Shown: in pieces, positions 9,930-21,440 of the stretch
How the letters are laid out: the number at the start of each line of letters is the position of its first letter
How positions within the stretch are numbered: the first letter of the stretch is position 1
Assembly (NCBI GenBank): GCA_022559845.1
Contig: CM040121.1
Span: 564,333,581-564,397,580, forward strand
Direction: 5' to 3'
DNA from: Amorphophallus konjac
Lineage: Eukaryota > Streptophyta > Magnoliopsida > Alismatales > Araceae
DNA length: 64,000 nucleotides
The notes under the pieces: generated by a model
Seen by the model: only the letters and a program-made list of their open reading frames with translations
Databases searched by the model: none
Told to the model about the DNA's origin: nothing
Translations under genes and position numbers: made by a program

Positions 9930-12251
9930 TTATTGATTGAACGGGGGCGCCGGAGCGTGGTACAGTCTCAAGTGCCTTCCATTAAGAGGCGGAAACTGAA
10001 CTTCCCCGCGATGGTTGACAATTACATAGGCCCCACCTTCGTAGACTTTTTGGACTACGTAGGGTCTGAGCCAGTTCTCATTCAGCTTTCCCTTAGGGTT
10101 GGCAGCCATGAGGTCTCTTCTCTTGACCATGACGAGGTCGCCCTATTTGAATTCGCGTTCCTTGACAAGTTTGTCAAAGGCGCGTGCAATCCGGGTCTGG
10201 TAGATCTGAATGTTCTGTTGGGCCTGGAGCCGCTTTCCTTCTAGACTGGAGAGTTCATCAAGCCTTCGTTCAACGTTGGTTTGCCCTTCAAGGACAAGGC
10301 CATGCTGAATGGCAACCCTGAGGGACGGTATTTCCAGTTTAACGGGGACGATTGCCTCCGAGCCATATACGAGAGAAAAGGGCGAGCAGCCTGTTGGAGT
10401 CTTGTATACAGTTCGGTACGCCCAAAGCGCCTCGTACATTCTTTCTTCCCAGTCTCTTTTGTTAGAGCTGACCGTCTTGGCCCGGAGAGTACAAATTGTC
10501 TTATTAAAAGCTTTGGCCAGCCCATTAGCCTGTGGGTTGTAAGGAGTCGATGTCCTCCAATCAATTTTATATTTTTCTGCCAGCCGGTAGACCTTCTGGT
10601 TGCGGAAGTGGCTGCCGTTGTCTGACACAACTCGGTCGGGGGCACCAAACCAGAATATGATATTACGGCGGACAAACCTGACCACGATCTCTCCGGTGAC
10701 CTCCCGCAAGGCGACAGCCTCTGCCCAGCGGGAGAAGTAGTCGGTTGCCGCCAAAATGTATTTGCAGCCTGTGGAAGATGCAGGTAAGGGACCCACGACG
10801 TCCGTTCCCCACTGGACGAACGGCCAACTGGGCGCGGTTGGGTGTAACTGCACGGGGGGCATCCTGGGTATGGTGGCATGCTCCTGACATTTCTGACATG
10901 ACTTAGCATATTTGCAGCAGTCGTCGAACATCACAGGCCAATAATAGCCAAGCTTCTTTATTTCAATCTTCATTTTCGGCCAGGCCTGGTGTGCGCCAGC
11001 TGTTCCGGCGTGGACCTCCTTCATGACCCTCCAGGCTTCTTCAATGGACAAGCATCGGAGGAGTAATTTCTGCTTGGCGTCGGCCACCATTCGGAATAAT
11101 ATTCCATTTCGGAGCTCATAAGAGTCCTTAATTCTGATCAGCCTGATCTTCTCTTCTCTCTTCTTGGGCAGCTGCTGGTACTTGAACCACTGCATCAGGG
11201 GGTCTCTCCAGTCGGGTAGGCCGACGGCTTCTGCTCTGGTGACTTCTAGCTCTTCTTCTTCTGGTTCCTCTTCTATCATACTGGGCATCTGGCGCTGATT
11301 TATTACTTGGATACTGAGAGATCCATCTGGAGGCACTGCCAGTGAGCTTGCCAGTTTTGCCAGGGTGTCGGCTTGTGCATTCTCCCCTCTGGCGACATGG
11401 CCTATCTCAAGAAGGTAAAACCGCTCCATGAGTCTCTTCGCCTTAGTGTGATAAGGGAGCAACTCAGGTTTTCGGACATCAAACTGTCCCTGGACCTGCT
11501 TGACGACCAGTAGCGAGTTGCCGAATACTTGGAGCATTTTGATCTCCATTTGGAGGGCCACCTGAAGGCCGATGATCAGAGCTTCATACTCTGCTTCATT
11601 ATTTGTGCAGGGCTTAGTAATGCAGCAGGAAGTGTGCATCACTTCTCCGTCTGGCGATTTGAGGACGATGCCGGCTCCGGCCCATACCTTGGCGTGTCCG
11701 GACAGGGTCGCTTCTGTTCTCGAAGCCCCGTCAAAGTACAGCTGCCAGATAGCTTGTTGGACATGATCCACTTCCAGTGTCTCATCTTCGGGTAGCTCGG
11801 TGGCCAACGGGGAGCCTTCGGGCACGGGGTGTGCTGCGAAGAAATCCACGATGGCTTGTCCCTTAACGGCCTTCTGCGGCACGTAGGTGATATCAAACTC
11901 CATGAGCAGCATGGCCCACTTGCCAAGGCGCCCCTTCGGGACAGGCTGGAGGAGGATGTGCTTGATAGGGTCAGCTCTGGATATTAGGCTTACTTCATGG
12001 GACAGCATGTAATGCCTCATCTTCTTGACTGCGAAGACCAAAGCAAGGCAGACTTTCTCTATCGGAGTGTATTTGGCCTCCGCTCCCACCAATCTCCGGT
12101 TGAGGTAGTAGAGCGCCTACTCCTTTCCCTCATCATTATTCTGGGCGAGCATTGCCCCCAGTGAATATTCGGTAGCTGCTATGTAGAGAACAAGCGGTCT
12201 GCCTTTGACAGGTGCCCCCAGGACGGGCGGGGTCTTCAGGTACTCTTTTAG
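9930..12251 (-). pseudogene. T2 pol, C-terminal part: RNase H, archaeal-type second RNase H, integrase
   Basis: In one minus-strand frame, ending at 9930, lie the end of RT-type RNase H (AEAKYTPIEK near 12060), a second RNase H (YFDGASR; TNNEAEYEALI; AQADTLAKL) that is the hallmark of the Tat lineage, an integrase HHCC finger (GAHQAWPKMK; KSCQKCQEH), the DDE core (GTDVVGPLP; VVSDNGSHF; NPQANGLAKAFNKT) and a C-terminal WLRPYVVQKVYEGG stretch. In-frame TAG stops lie near 12140 (after DEGKE) and 10142 (after REFK). Two catalytic positions look lost. The second RNase H has GNS where GDS is usual, and the integrase has K where the third acidic residue is expected. So it is a decayed copy, unlikely to be active. 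Confidence 0.9.
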
Positions 12252-13790
12252 CTAGTCGAACGCGCGCTGGCATTCGTGACCCCAGCTGAAGGGTGCGTTC
12301 TTCATCATCGGTCTGTGAAAGGGTTGGCAACGCCCCGACAGGTTGGAGATAAACCTGCGGATATAGGCTAGACGGCCCTGTAGGGACCTCAGCTCTCCCA
12401 GACTCTTCGGAGGAGGCAACTCCTGAATGGCTTTTATCTTGAAGGGGTCAATCTCGATCCCTCTGTGCCGGACAATAAAGCCGAGGAACTTACCACTGGA
12501 CACGCCAAAGGCGCACTTCATAGAGTTCATCTTCAGCCCATACAGCCGGAGCCTTTGAAAGACGACCCTGAGGTCGCTCAGATGTTCAGCTCTCTTCTTA
12601 GTCTTGACAACTAGATCATCATTGTAACATTCGACCTTGCTATATAGCAGCTCGTCGAAGATCTTGGTCATTGCCCGCTGATATGTAGCACCGGTATTCT
12701 TGAGACCGAAGGGCATCCTCTTGTAGTGGAATATCCCCTTGGGCGACCTGAAAGCCGTGTGAATCCGATCATGGTCGGCTAGCCAAATTTGGTTATAGCC
12801 GGACGATCCATTCATAAAGGACAAGGCCTCGTAGCCAGTGGTTGCATCAATCATCACTTCGGTGATAGGCACCGGAAAGTCATCTTTTGGGCAGGCTTTG
12901 TTCAGGTCGCGGAAATCCACGCAAATCCTGAGCTGTCCATTCTTTTTCTTTACCGGTACAATATTGACCAACCAAGTGGTGTATTGGTTCTCCGCCACGA
13001 AGCCGACATCTATGAGCTTGTCGACCTCCTTGCAGATCTGGCTGATCAATTCCGGCCTCATACGCCGAGGAGACTGGTTTACTGGTTCCACTGTGAGATC
13101 GATGGCCAAGATGTGCTGAGTCACCTCGGGGCTGAGCCCAGACATTTCTTTATAATTCCAGGCAAAGCAATCCCAGAATTCTTGCAGCAACTTTGTGTAT
13201 TGTTCTCTCTCCTGTAGGGGCATAAGAGCACTCAGAAAGGTCGGCCTGGGGTCACCTTCTGTGCCAAGGTTGATCTCAATCAATTCGTCGACTGTGGCCT
13301 GGCCGCGATTTTCAATTTCCGGCGGGGCTGGCGACAAATCGACGAAGTCTTGATCTTCATTGTCTTCGGGCTCGAGGACGTCGTCCCCCTCTTCTTGTTC
13401 CTCATGAAGGGGCGCGGGGGCTGCATCTGTCGCGCATTCCTCGTGGACCGTAGCTGCCGGGTCCGCGGGGTCCGCTGGTGCAGAAAGGCACAAGGCCACC
13501 TCGGGATCTTATGTATAATCATCGTAGACAGCTCCGGCGGGGGCCGGGGCAGCCGCATCTTCAGGCGCCTGGTATTGGATGGATAGTGTATAGGCTCCCC
13601 TTCCGGGGCTGTCCGCCACGTGGGGGCGTGGTGGGGCTACCACATAGTCTCCCATTCTGAGCTCGTCCTTGTCAATGAGATTTTGAGCAATGTCTTTGAA
13701 GACATAGCAGTCTTCGATGGCGTGGTCCAGTATCTGGTGGTAGGGACAAACAGTGGGTCCCCACTTCTTCGGGTGTCCTGCGGCCTCTTG
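12252..13790 (-). pseudogene. T2 pol: reverse transcriptase with preceding zinc-knuckle-like module
   Basis: RT motifs follow the family order: FVAENQYTTWLVNIVPVKKK, ICVDFRDLNKACPKDDFP, GYNQIWLADHDR, TAFRSPKGIFHYKRMPFGLK, then the active site as YNDD and KFLGFIVRHRGIE. The frame ends at TAG 12252 (after CQRAFD), but the same frame continues beyond it. Upstream, an in-frame TAA (near 13510) separates RT from a stretch that contains CPYHQILDHAIEDCYVFKD, a CxxH..H..C knuckle. The frame changes near 13780, where a one-base shift joins it to the preceding spacer. RT would copy element RNA in virus-like particles. The interruptions make this copy defective. Confidence 0.9.
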
Positions 13791-15126
13791 GACCGTGGGA
13801 GGGAGACCTTGCCGTAATGGCAGGCCCAGTCAAAAATACCTCGAGTCTTCTCTCTTGGGAAAGAGTAGGGCTTTTGCAGCTTCTCTTGGAGTGTCAGGCC
13901 TTGCCTGGTTGGCCGCCCGGTCAATGGGCTCACCGTGTCTCTTGTTTCTCTTCTTGATCAGACGGGGGTGTCAGGACTGGTATCTCGGGGCCGAGGCATG
14001 CGGCCACCCCACGGGGGGAGGAAGCCCTGGATCAGGTCGGCGACTAGCGAGGTCAACTCAGCCAGCCGTACTTTTAGCATCTCGATCTCCCGTTGCTGCC
14101 TATGGTACAAGGCGTACATGACGGGGTCGTATCGAGGGGATTTTGGAGCCTGGCCCATGCTACTGCTCCTTGTTTCGCCGGCAGGCCGGGGTGAAGGTGC
14201 CTCGATGGTGTGCCCTCTCGAGGTTGACCCTTCGAAGAAGGAGGGGGTCTTTTCCATGCAGCGGCGGCGGGGAGGTTTCCAAAGGAAGACCTCTTCGTCT
14301 TGTGCCTCCTCAGCCGGAGGTCTGGGATATACTTCTTGGTGGGCTTCCCGCAAATCTACAGCTTCCGCGGGGTCGTCGCCGGACAAGGCCGAAACCGATA
14401 TCACATCAGTTTCGTAATAATCTTCTGGTGAAAGGCCCAGACCGGGGTGCTTGGTGATTTGCAGCAACCGCCGATCCAGGTTTGGTGGGTTCCACATTCT
14501 TTCGAACATTTCCTTCCGGCTGGAGGGTTGATAGGGGGGAATCTTTTGCTTTCTGACCATTCTGGCTGCCTGGTCGGTCATATGGGGGAGTCCCACAATG
14601 GGGACGTGCGGGTCATGCAACTCGTCAGGAAACCGGCAATTATCATCTTCCATGACTGGCTTTTTCCCGGCAACATAAAAGATGGTGGATGGCCCCTCCG
14701 GGTTAGGCACTTCAAAGGTCCTCAGCCGCTCGGCCGCTTGACAGTCAATCTCTGTAATGGGTTTGATGATCCCTGGCGGGACTTTGACATCCTCCAGCAG
14801 GTCTTCGAGGCAAGGCGTCCCCGGTGTAGAGTAGATAGGGAGAGGGGCTCCCTTAAATACCCCCCCTCTTGTGCAATGAATGGTACATGTGGGGGAGCCA
14901 CATAACCTGGGGGCGGCGGAGGAAACCAACTACCCGACTCCACTTTCTTCTTCCCTTTGTCTTGGGCGGCTTGGGGGGCCTGCTTCGCCTTCTCTAGATA
15001 TAGATTGGCATCTGACAAGTGACACTCGAACACCTCGAACGGGTGGAGGTCGGCGAAAATTCTGACTTCCTTCCCTTCACAGGGGTACTTGATGCATTGA
15101 TGCAGGGTGGAGGGCACCACTCTGTT
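13637..15126 (-). pseudogene. T2 polyprotein spacer between protease and RT, with gag-like repeats
   Basis: After a TAG that follows RPWLH (near 15127), the polyprotein continues as NRVVPSTLHQCIKYPCEG, shifts frame near 14830, and runs to a TGA near 13957. It has a proline-rich part (FPPPPPGYVAPP), acidic low-complexity sequence, a predicted coiled coil (HRQQREIEMLKVRLAEL), then QEKLQKPYSFPREKTRGIFD, which leads into a knuckle. These last two pieces resemble the gag coiled coil (17.2-18.2 kb) and the gag C-terminal module (16.9-17.1 kb) in the same order. The function of this spacer is not known. Confidence 0.75.
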
Positions 15127-15945
15127 CTAGTGTAGCCAGGGCCGGCCAAGCAACGCCTTATAGGAGGTGTTGGAGTTGATGACGTGGAACTGGACCTTGG
15201 TGGTGAAGTCATCAAAGGTCAGGCTGAACTCTGCGACCCCCATGGGCACCTCACATTTCTGGTTAAAACCAGCAATCTTGACATTTCGGACCTCAACCAG
15301 GTGTACATCAAAATAATGCTTTTGGTACACCCGGTATGGGAGTATATTCACTGCTGCCCCCGGGTGGATCAGGACCCTGTTGATGGGCTGGCCGTTCAGC
15401 TGCCCTTTCATGTAGAGGGGCCTGTTATGGCTGCAGGTCGGCAGGAGCATGTCGTCTTCTGTGAAAGCCACAGCTACTTCAGGTGAGGTTTCTGCCAGGC
15501 AAGCTTCAAGGTGCGCTGGCGTCTGGAGTGCGGCAATGATGGCTTGCCGTGTTTCTTCGTCCAAAGACAACATCTCCCACACGGTAAACTGGGTCGGGAT
15601 CTTCTTGAGGTGTCTGACTATTCGGTCGGCAGCCCGCACCTTGAGTAATTTCATCTCTTCGGGCTTGCTGCGCCTGCCCCCACCCTGGAGCTGGGGTGTC
15701 AGGTCAGAGGATGCCAGCTTTGTGGGCTCTGTTGCAGCCTGCTGAGCCGGCGGGGCCTGCTGGGCTTCCTCCACCCCCCGCATGAATTCGGCGAGGTTTG
15801 GGATATCACTGTTGTCCGCTTCTGGCTGAGGAAGCGTTGCCGCCGGTAGAGCTTGAGAGCTGCTTACTTTTTCGGTCGAAGGAGACCCCTGGGAGCGTGC
15901 CTTCCCGCCTGCTCAGGCTAACAGGAATTCGGCGAATGAAGGGGT
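15127..15945 (-). pseudogene. T2 aspartic protease region
   Basis: The protease-like fold is seen as YMKGQLNGQPINRVLI, then HPGAAVNILP, KIAGFNQK, and SYKALLGRPWLH at the C-terminus. In Tat elements the catalytic position usually reads D(S/T/G)G(A/S). Here the aspartate is histidine (HPGAA), so the enzyme is probably dead. The frame is the same as the gag C-terminal part upstream. Two TGA stops lie in frame near 15906 and 15946, at positions that would fit CGA arginine codons. The protease would cut the Gag-Pol polyprotein. Confidence 0.8.
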
Positions 15946-15948
15946 GCC

Positions 15949-17290
15949 TCAGCTCCTAGCCCCTACGGGATAGAGACCCGTCGGAGGAGGGATCTCGGTG
16001 CCTCGGACCTCAGGGTCGGGGACCTGGTATGGTTGTTCCCCCCTGAGCATGATGTTGAGGTTATCCTGAGGAGGGCGCCCCCACTTCCTTCCCGACCTGG
16101 TGGCATGTTGGGAAGTGGAGACTTCAGCTTGATTCGCTTCCGGCGGCTCATGGGGTGGCTCTTCTTCTGTTTCCTCCAGGGAAAGGGCAGTGTCGAATAA
16201 AGCCGAGAGGGTGTCGCAGGCGACGACGACCTCCTTCTTCTTCTTGCCCCTGGGTCTTCTCTTCTTCTTCTTCTTTCCTGCTGCGGCGGATGGCTGCTCT
16301 CGGGGAAGTTCAGCCCACAGGGGAGGCTCTTTCTCTGCTTCAGCTTCTGCCCCTGGAGCTAGTTCGAGTGATTTGAACTCCTCCCATGGGACATACTCCT
16401 TCAGCTCCACGGGCTGGATTTCGGGCTGCTCATAATCTTCAAGCCCATCAATAATAGCCTGTAGTCTTTCAACCTCTGGGCTGGTCTTCTTGTGCACCCG
16501 TAGCGGGACAGAGCTCTTTTTATTGTGAGTGGGCCGCCTCATGACTAGCCGGGGGGCCGTGTCGTGGCGAACTGGGCTTACCGGGGGCGGTGCAGGCAGG
16601 GGTGTCACATCCCTGAGATGAACTCCGGGGCTGGGTCGAGGGACGTGTGCTCTTCTATTCTTTCTAGTTGCAGTCTGCCAACCTCCTTGATCCTGAGCCG
16701 GGGTCATGATGAAGGTCTCATAAGTGGCGCGGGCGCAGGCCTCCGCCCACTCCTCAGGCAACTCCTGGTATAGCGAGACCATGTTGACAGTGGAGGTTAT
16801 GCTGGGCAACTCATGCGGTTGCGGGGGGTCCACTCTATGCTCCCCCATGTCCAGCTCCCCATTCTTGATCAAGGACTCAATAACATCCTTGAAGACATAG
16901 CAGTCTTCAATGGTATGCCCGAGCACTCGGTGGTACGGGCAGAAGCGCGGGTCGTCCTTTTTCTTTAGGTTGCCGGGCCTTTTTAGTTCTGGCAGTGTAA
17001 TTTTGTTGTAGCTGGTTGCCCATTCGAACAGAAGCTTAGACTTGTCCCGGGCAAAGGAATACAGCTTATTCCTCATCTTCTCCCTTAGTGAGGAGCCCTC
17101 CCGCCGTTCTGCGGCTCTGGGCGGAGGAAGGTCGGCAGCCCCCTTGGCTTTCTCTTTCTGTTTTTCAAAAGCCTGGAAATCTAATGTGTGCACCTCAGGG
17201 GGAGCCGGCTTCTTCTCGGCCTGCCTGGCTCTTTGGCTTGACATGGCCGGGGTGGAGGAGTATCGGGCCAAAATGCCTCGATCTCTGCTA
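15949..17290 (-). pseudogene. T2 gag C-terminal part with CCHC-like knuckle
   Basis: In a frame one base off the capsid part upstream, this segment carries REKMRNKLYSFARDKSKLLF and the knuckle CPYHRVLGHTIEDC, followed by VFKDVIESLIKNGEL. A long polar, charged linker comes next, with a lysine-rich run (GKKKKKRRPRGKKKKE). The frame change from the capsid lies at about 17270-17290, after AEIEAF. Knuckles of this type bind element RNA. It leads in frame towards the protease. Confidence 0.85.
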
Positions 17291-19644
17291 CCACATTGTT
17301 CAGGTGGTCAAATGTCTTGACCTCGGCGCCGATCATTCTTTCCAGGATTTCTTTCTTCAAGTTCTGTTTGCAGATCTGCACCGCATCCTCCTGGTGTGGG
17401 GGACGGCTGCACCTCATGCTGAGGTTCCTCCATCTCTTGATATAGTCGAGGGCCGACTCGTCATTCTTCTGTCTTGTGGCGTAAAGTTCTGCCACGGTGA
17501 CCTCCCGCTCTGCAACATAAAATCTCTCTTTGAACTTCTTTTGCACGTCGGGCCAGTCGGCGACAGACCCGGGTGGCAGGTCGGAGTACCACTCAAAGGC
17601 AAGCCCGGTGAGTGTCGAGCCGAAGAACTTCAGGAGGTAGGCCTCATCAGCAGCCAAGTCCCCCATGACATTCACATAATAAGCGATGTGCTCCCTGGTG
17701 GACCCTTGCCCGTTGAACTTTTCGAACTTGGGTGGCTTGGTGACGCCGACCGGCAACTTCTTCGCAGCATAGTGAGCCGGGTAGGGCACCCTATAGACGT
17801 CGAACGACGTCTGATCCCTGTCACCTCTCTCGGCCAGTTTCATGTCTATCATCTGTTCCAGCATCAACCGGCTAACCGTTGCTGGGTCGACCGGACTCGG
17901 ATAAAAATGAGCGGGCTGCGCGCTCGGGGTGGCCAGCACGGTCGCCTGGGGGGCCATGAGGGACCCTTGGGAAGGTGAGGCCTGTGGCGGGGCCGGTGCG
18001 GCGCAGTGTGCCTGCTGCAGTGACACGCCCCCGAGAGGACTGAGGGCTGCTTCTGAAGACTGTCCCCTGTCCCTGGGTACTCCGGGTATAACCTCGGTCT
18101 GCCAGGACATCGGGGGCGGTGTGTTCCGCTCATTCAATTGCTTTTTAAGTGATTCAATTTTCTGTTGGAACCGCTGCATCATGAGCAGCATTGCCGGGTC
18201 AACCGCGGGGAGGCTGGGCATGCCCCCTGTCTCCTCGGCCGGGGCGTCCTCGGATGATGTCGAGGGTCCGCCACTCGTGTCGCCGGTGGTGACCACATTG
18301 GCCGTGAGTGCCGAGAGGGGATCTTCAGGTAAGGTCCCTTCGGCGCCTGTGGGTGCCACGCCGCCTGCCGCTCTCCCTCTTCTAGTGAGGGGTCCCGGCC
18401 TGACGGCGATTCTGGCCACTTCTTCCGGATCGGTGGGCAAGGCCCCATACCGACCGTGAACTCCTGCCATGTTGCAGGTGAATGTTTGCCATCTCTTGTT
18501 CTTTCTTCTCTTTGTCTCCCTCCTGGACGATCTTCCTGGGAACACCAGCCTGTCGAAGACCGATCGTCGGGGCGGCGCTTCCTCCCGTACAGGGGACTGG
18601 CGCGGCTCCTCCGAGCGATTCCTCGACTCCGCGCTGGGTGCGGGTCGGGCTCCTTCTTCTGGGAAAGCGGAGGCCATTGCCCCCAGCAGTCTCTGGCGGC
18701 CGGCGGGGGTGCTACCCGGGCCTCGGAGGTAATTCCTCGTAGCCTGCTCGATCCCTTCCCACTCCTGGTCAGGGAGAGCAGCGTGCGGTTGCATGTCGAT
18801 GATAGTGGCAGAGGGAGAATAGGCCTTGAGTGCTGGGCGGGCAGCATTGTGTCGGCGCCCTCGGGGACGGCGGTGGATATTCTCAGACGGCACCGGGATG
18901 ACGGGTGCCGGTCGGAGAGTTGGGGTCATCACCTCGACCCTGCCGTCTCGTCGGGCCCTCCTCGGGCGGGAAGTACTGGGCCCTGCCTGGGCGGGTGCAG
19001 TGGGCTGGGCCTCCTTGGGTACCCAGACTTGCTTCAGTTTGGCCGGCATGTGAGTCGACGCCCGCAGCTGGGGTTGCGGGCGTGGCCCTCTCTTTCAGCT
19101 TCTCCAGTCCTTGAAAAGAGTTACGGACTGGGACGGTCGGGATGATACGGTCCAGTGTCACTTGGGACCTCTGCCCGTCCAGACGGACTCGGAGGGCCCC
19201 AACAGTCATGGACTTTCTGGAGTTGGACGAGCGGCGCCCCGAGCCGGTGCTGGTGTTGTTCCTCCGAAGCCTTCTTCGGTGGGATGCTGACCCTTGGTGG
19301 GAAGGGCCGGCAGTTTGGTGCACGTGGTGCACGTTGCAGCTCAGCGTCGTTGTGGGGACGCTGTTGTTGTTCTTGGCCGTAGCTCGGTCGACAGTAGCTT
19401 CGACGGCCCCCGGAGCGGGAGCGTTGATCTGGGACTCCTCGGGCGCCTTCACCTCAAGAATGTCGACAAGGGCCACCCCCAAGAAGTTGGGGAAGCCTAC
19501 GGTGAGAGGGAAGCTCCCGAAGCTGAGTGGGACTGCCAGGTAGCCACCTCGGACGTGGTTCTCGACGGGCTGAGGGCCGCAAGTGACAGCCATGGTTGGC
19601 ACCATGATGCAATTCTCTGTCCTGTATTTGAGAAAATAACGCAA
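17270..19644 (-). pseudogene. T2 gag N-terminal and capsid (Retrotrans_gag) part
   Basis: The capsid-like domain lies at about 17290-17790 (KPPKFEKFNGQGSTREHIAY, LTGLAFEWYSDLPPGS, FKERFYVAEREVTVAELYAT, DYIKRWRNLSMRC), typical of plant Ty3/gypsy Gag. Before it come a coiled-coil segment (QRFQQKIESLKKQLNE) and long proline/serine-rich sequence. The N-terminal 200 residues (19644 to about 19050) are in a different frame from the capsid, so a frameshift lies between 18900 and 19050. The best start may be ATG near 19605 (MVPTMAVTCGP). A likely 3' splice site, CAAATACAG, is at about 19622, so the leader may be spliced. Confidence 0.85.
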
Positions 19645-19731
19645 TTAGTATTACAAGAAGGGGGCCACGGGGCCCCTAATTTCGGCAAAGAGATGAAGGG
19701 TGGATCGGTCCCACCGGGCGTGCTAGAACTG
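19645..19731 (-). promoter_or_regulatory. T2 primer-binding and untranslated leader segment
   Basis: On the minus strand the LTR end GTGCGTCCACA is followed by GTTCTAGCACGCCCGGTGGG and then 60 bp up to the gag start. The primer-binding site should be here. The tRNA it matches was not identified with confidence. Confidence 0.5.
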
Positions 19732-20564
19732 TGGACGCACTTTAATTCGCTGGTTCAGGTGGTTTCGTCTATTAAGTGCGTGGGCGTGCCAGTCACCGAA
19801 GTGACGATTTATTCGGGCTCCGAAAAGTCCATGGTGCGCTCGATCTGACTTCGTCAGGCGATTGTGTGGTTCGTGTTGAGACCGAATCCCGTCGCGCTAT
19901 CAAGGTCACGACGTCATTTACATCCCCCATATGAGGGAATACCCTTGATTAATTGCCGAAATTAGGGGCCCTGCGGCCGAAAAGAATAATATTAATTGCG
20001 TGAGAAAGAGACAGGAGAAAATCACACCAAAGTACGCATTAGGATACGAGCCGCTGGCCATGTCGGTCACTCGTGGACCTTTTCATATTCGGACACGGGT
20101 CCGTGATGGAAACGTGACGAAAAACTGGGGTGATAAAGGAATCCGATCTGATTAGAATGTCAGCCCAAGACTGGGTCGGGGCACGGTCATGTCAGGACGA
20201 ATCCCAAGACTCGGGCCCGGTCTGCGAAGGCGGCATTATTGTCCCCTTTCATGTCGGGTCACGGAGAGAGATGGAGCTGCAATGTGGGCCTTAGGATCTC
20301 TTATCTGGGATTTTCTTAATTATATGCTCCTATCTTTCCTCTGCTGCTTGTTATTTCTTTATGCATTTGTCCCGGATGGTTTCCCCTTTTTATTATTATT
20401 ATTATTATTTTCTTCCCCCTTTCTTTTTTATCACTATCACACATTTTTTGCTTCTTTCCTATATACACTCGAATTTCTTTAATCGTTATGATTTTTATTA
20501 ATTTATTCGCTAATGTCATCATTACATGTTATGTGTATGTCTTTTCCAGAGAGAGAGGGCCGCT

Positions 20565-20770
20565 GAGGAGTGTACCGGCCAGGGACATGGAGGGGCGTAC
20601 CGCTGAGGGCGTCCCAAGGTGTGCCGGTGAAGGGAGGGGAGGGTGTGCCGGGAAGGCCGCCAAAGGGCATACCGGTGAAGGATGCTGATGGGTGCGCCGG
20701 CGAAGGGTGTTGGAGGTGTACCGGCGAGGGGCTGAGGGGTGTATCAGTGAAGGAGGGAATGGGTGGCATG
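20565..20770 (-). repeat. GGCACRCC-type array in T2 LTR
   Basis: About nine copies of GTRCCGGYGAAGG words, the inverse of the LTR array core. They mark the T2 LTR as minus-strand. Confidence 0.75.
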
Positions 20771-20784
20771 CCGGGCTGAAGTCC

Positions 20785-21440
20785 GTACATCCCTCCGTCC
20801 AAAGTCTATACACTGGCTGCGTGCATCGGCTCAGAGCCTGTGCACTGACTACGCTCAGCAGCTCAGAGTCTATGCAGTGGCTGATCATCGCCACACGAAG
20901 TCTGTACACTGGCCAGTTGCCTGTACACAAAGTTTGTACGTCGGCCCTTGGAGGTAATTCAAAGTCTATACACTGTTCCTTGGCTGCGGTTCAAAGTCTA
21001 TACATTGATCAGCTTGAGGCCTGTACGTTGTCTATTGGCTGCAGCTCAAAGTCTGTACATTGGCGCGAAGTCTGTACATTGGACAGCTCAAAGTCCGCAC
21101 ATAACATTTCAAAGTCTGTACATTCTAGCTCAAAGTCTGTACGTTGTAGCCCAAAGTCTGTACATTGGAGCTCGGAGTCCGTACATCGGCCGGCCCAAAG
21201 TCTGTACGTTGCAGCACAAAGTCTGTACGTTGCAGCATGAAGTCTATACATCGGCCACCAAGTCTATACACTGCAGCACAAAGTCTGTACATTGGCCAGC
21301 CCCAAGTCTATACGCTGCAGCATGAAGTCTGTACGTTGCAACGTGAAGTCTGTACATTGCCCAAGTCTATACGCTGCAGCACAAAGTTTGTACGTTGTGA
21401 CATGAAGTCTGCACATTGGCCACAAAGTCTATACGCGGCG
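20785..21440 (-). repeat. About 25-copy array of a 17-25 bp AAAGTCTGTACATTGG unit
   Basis: Successive words AAAGTCTGTACATTGG, AAAGTCTGTACGTTGCAGCA and GAAGTCTATACGCTGCAGCA recur with a step of about 18-25 bp, longer and more decayed at the left. Such an array was not seen in the T1 or third LTR. Several frames cross it without a stop, which is a property of the repeat. Confidence 0.9.
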
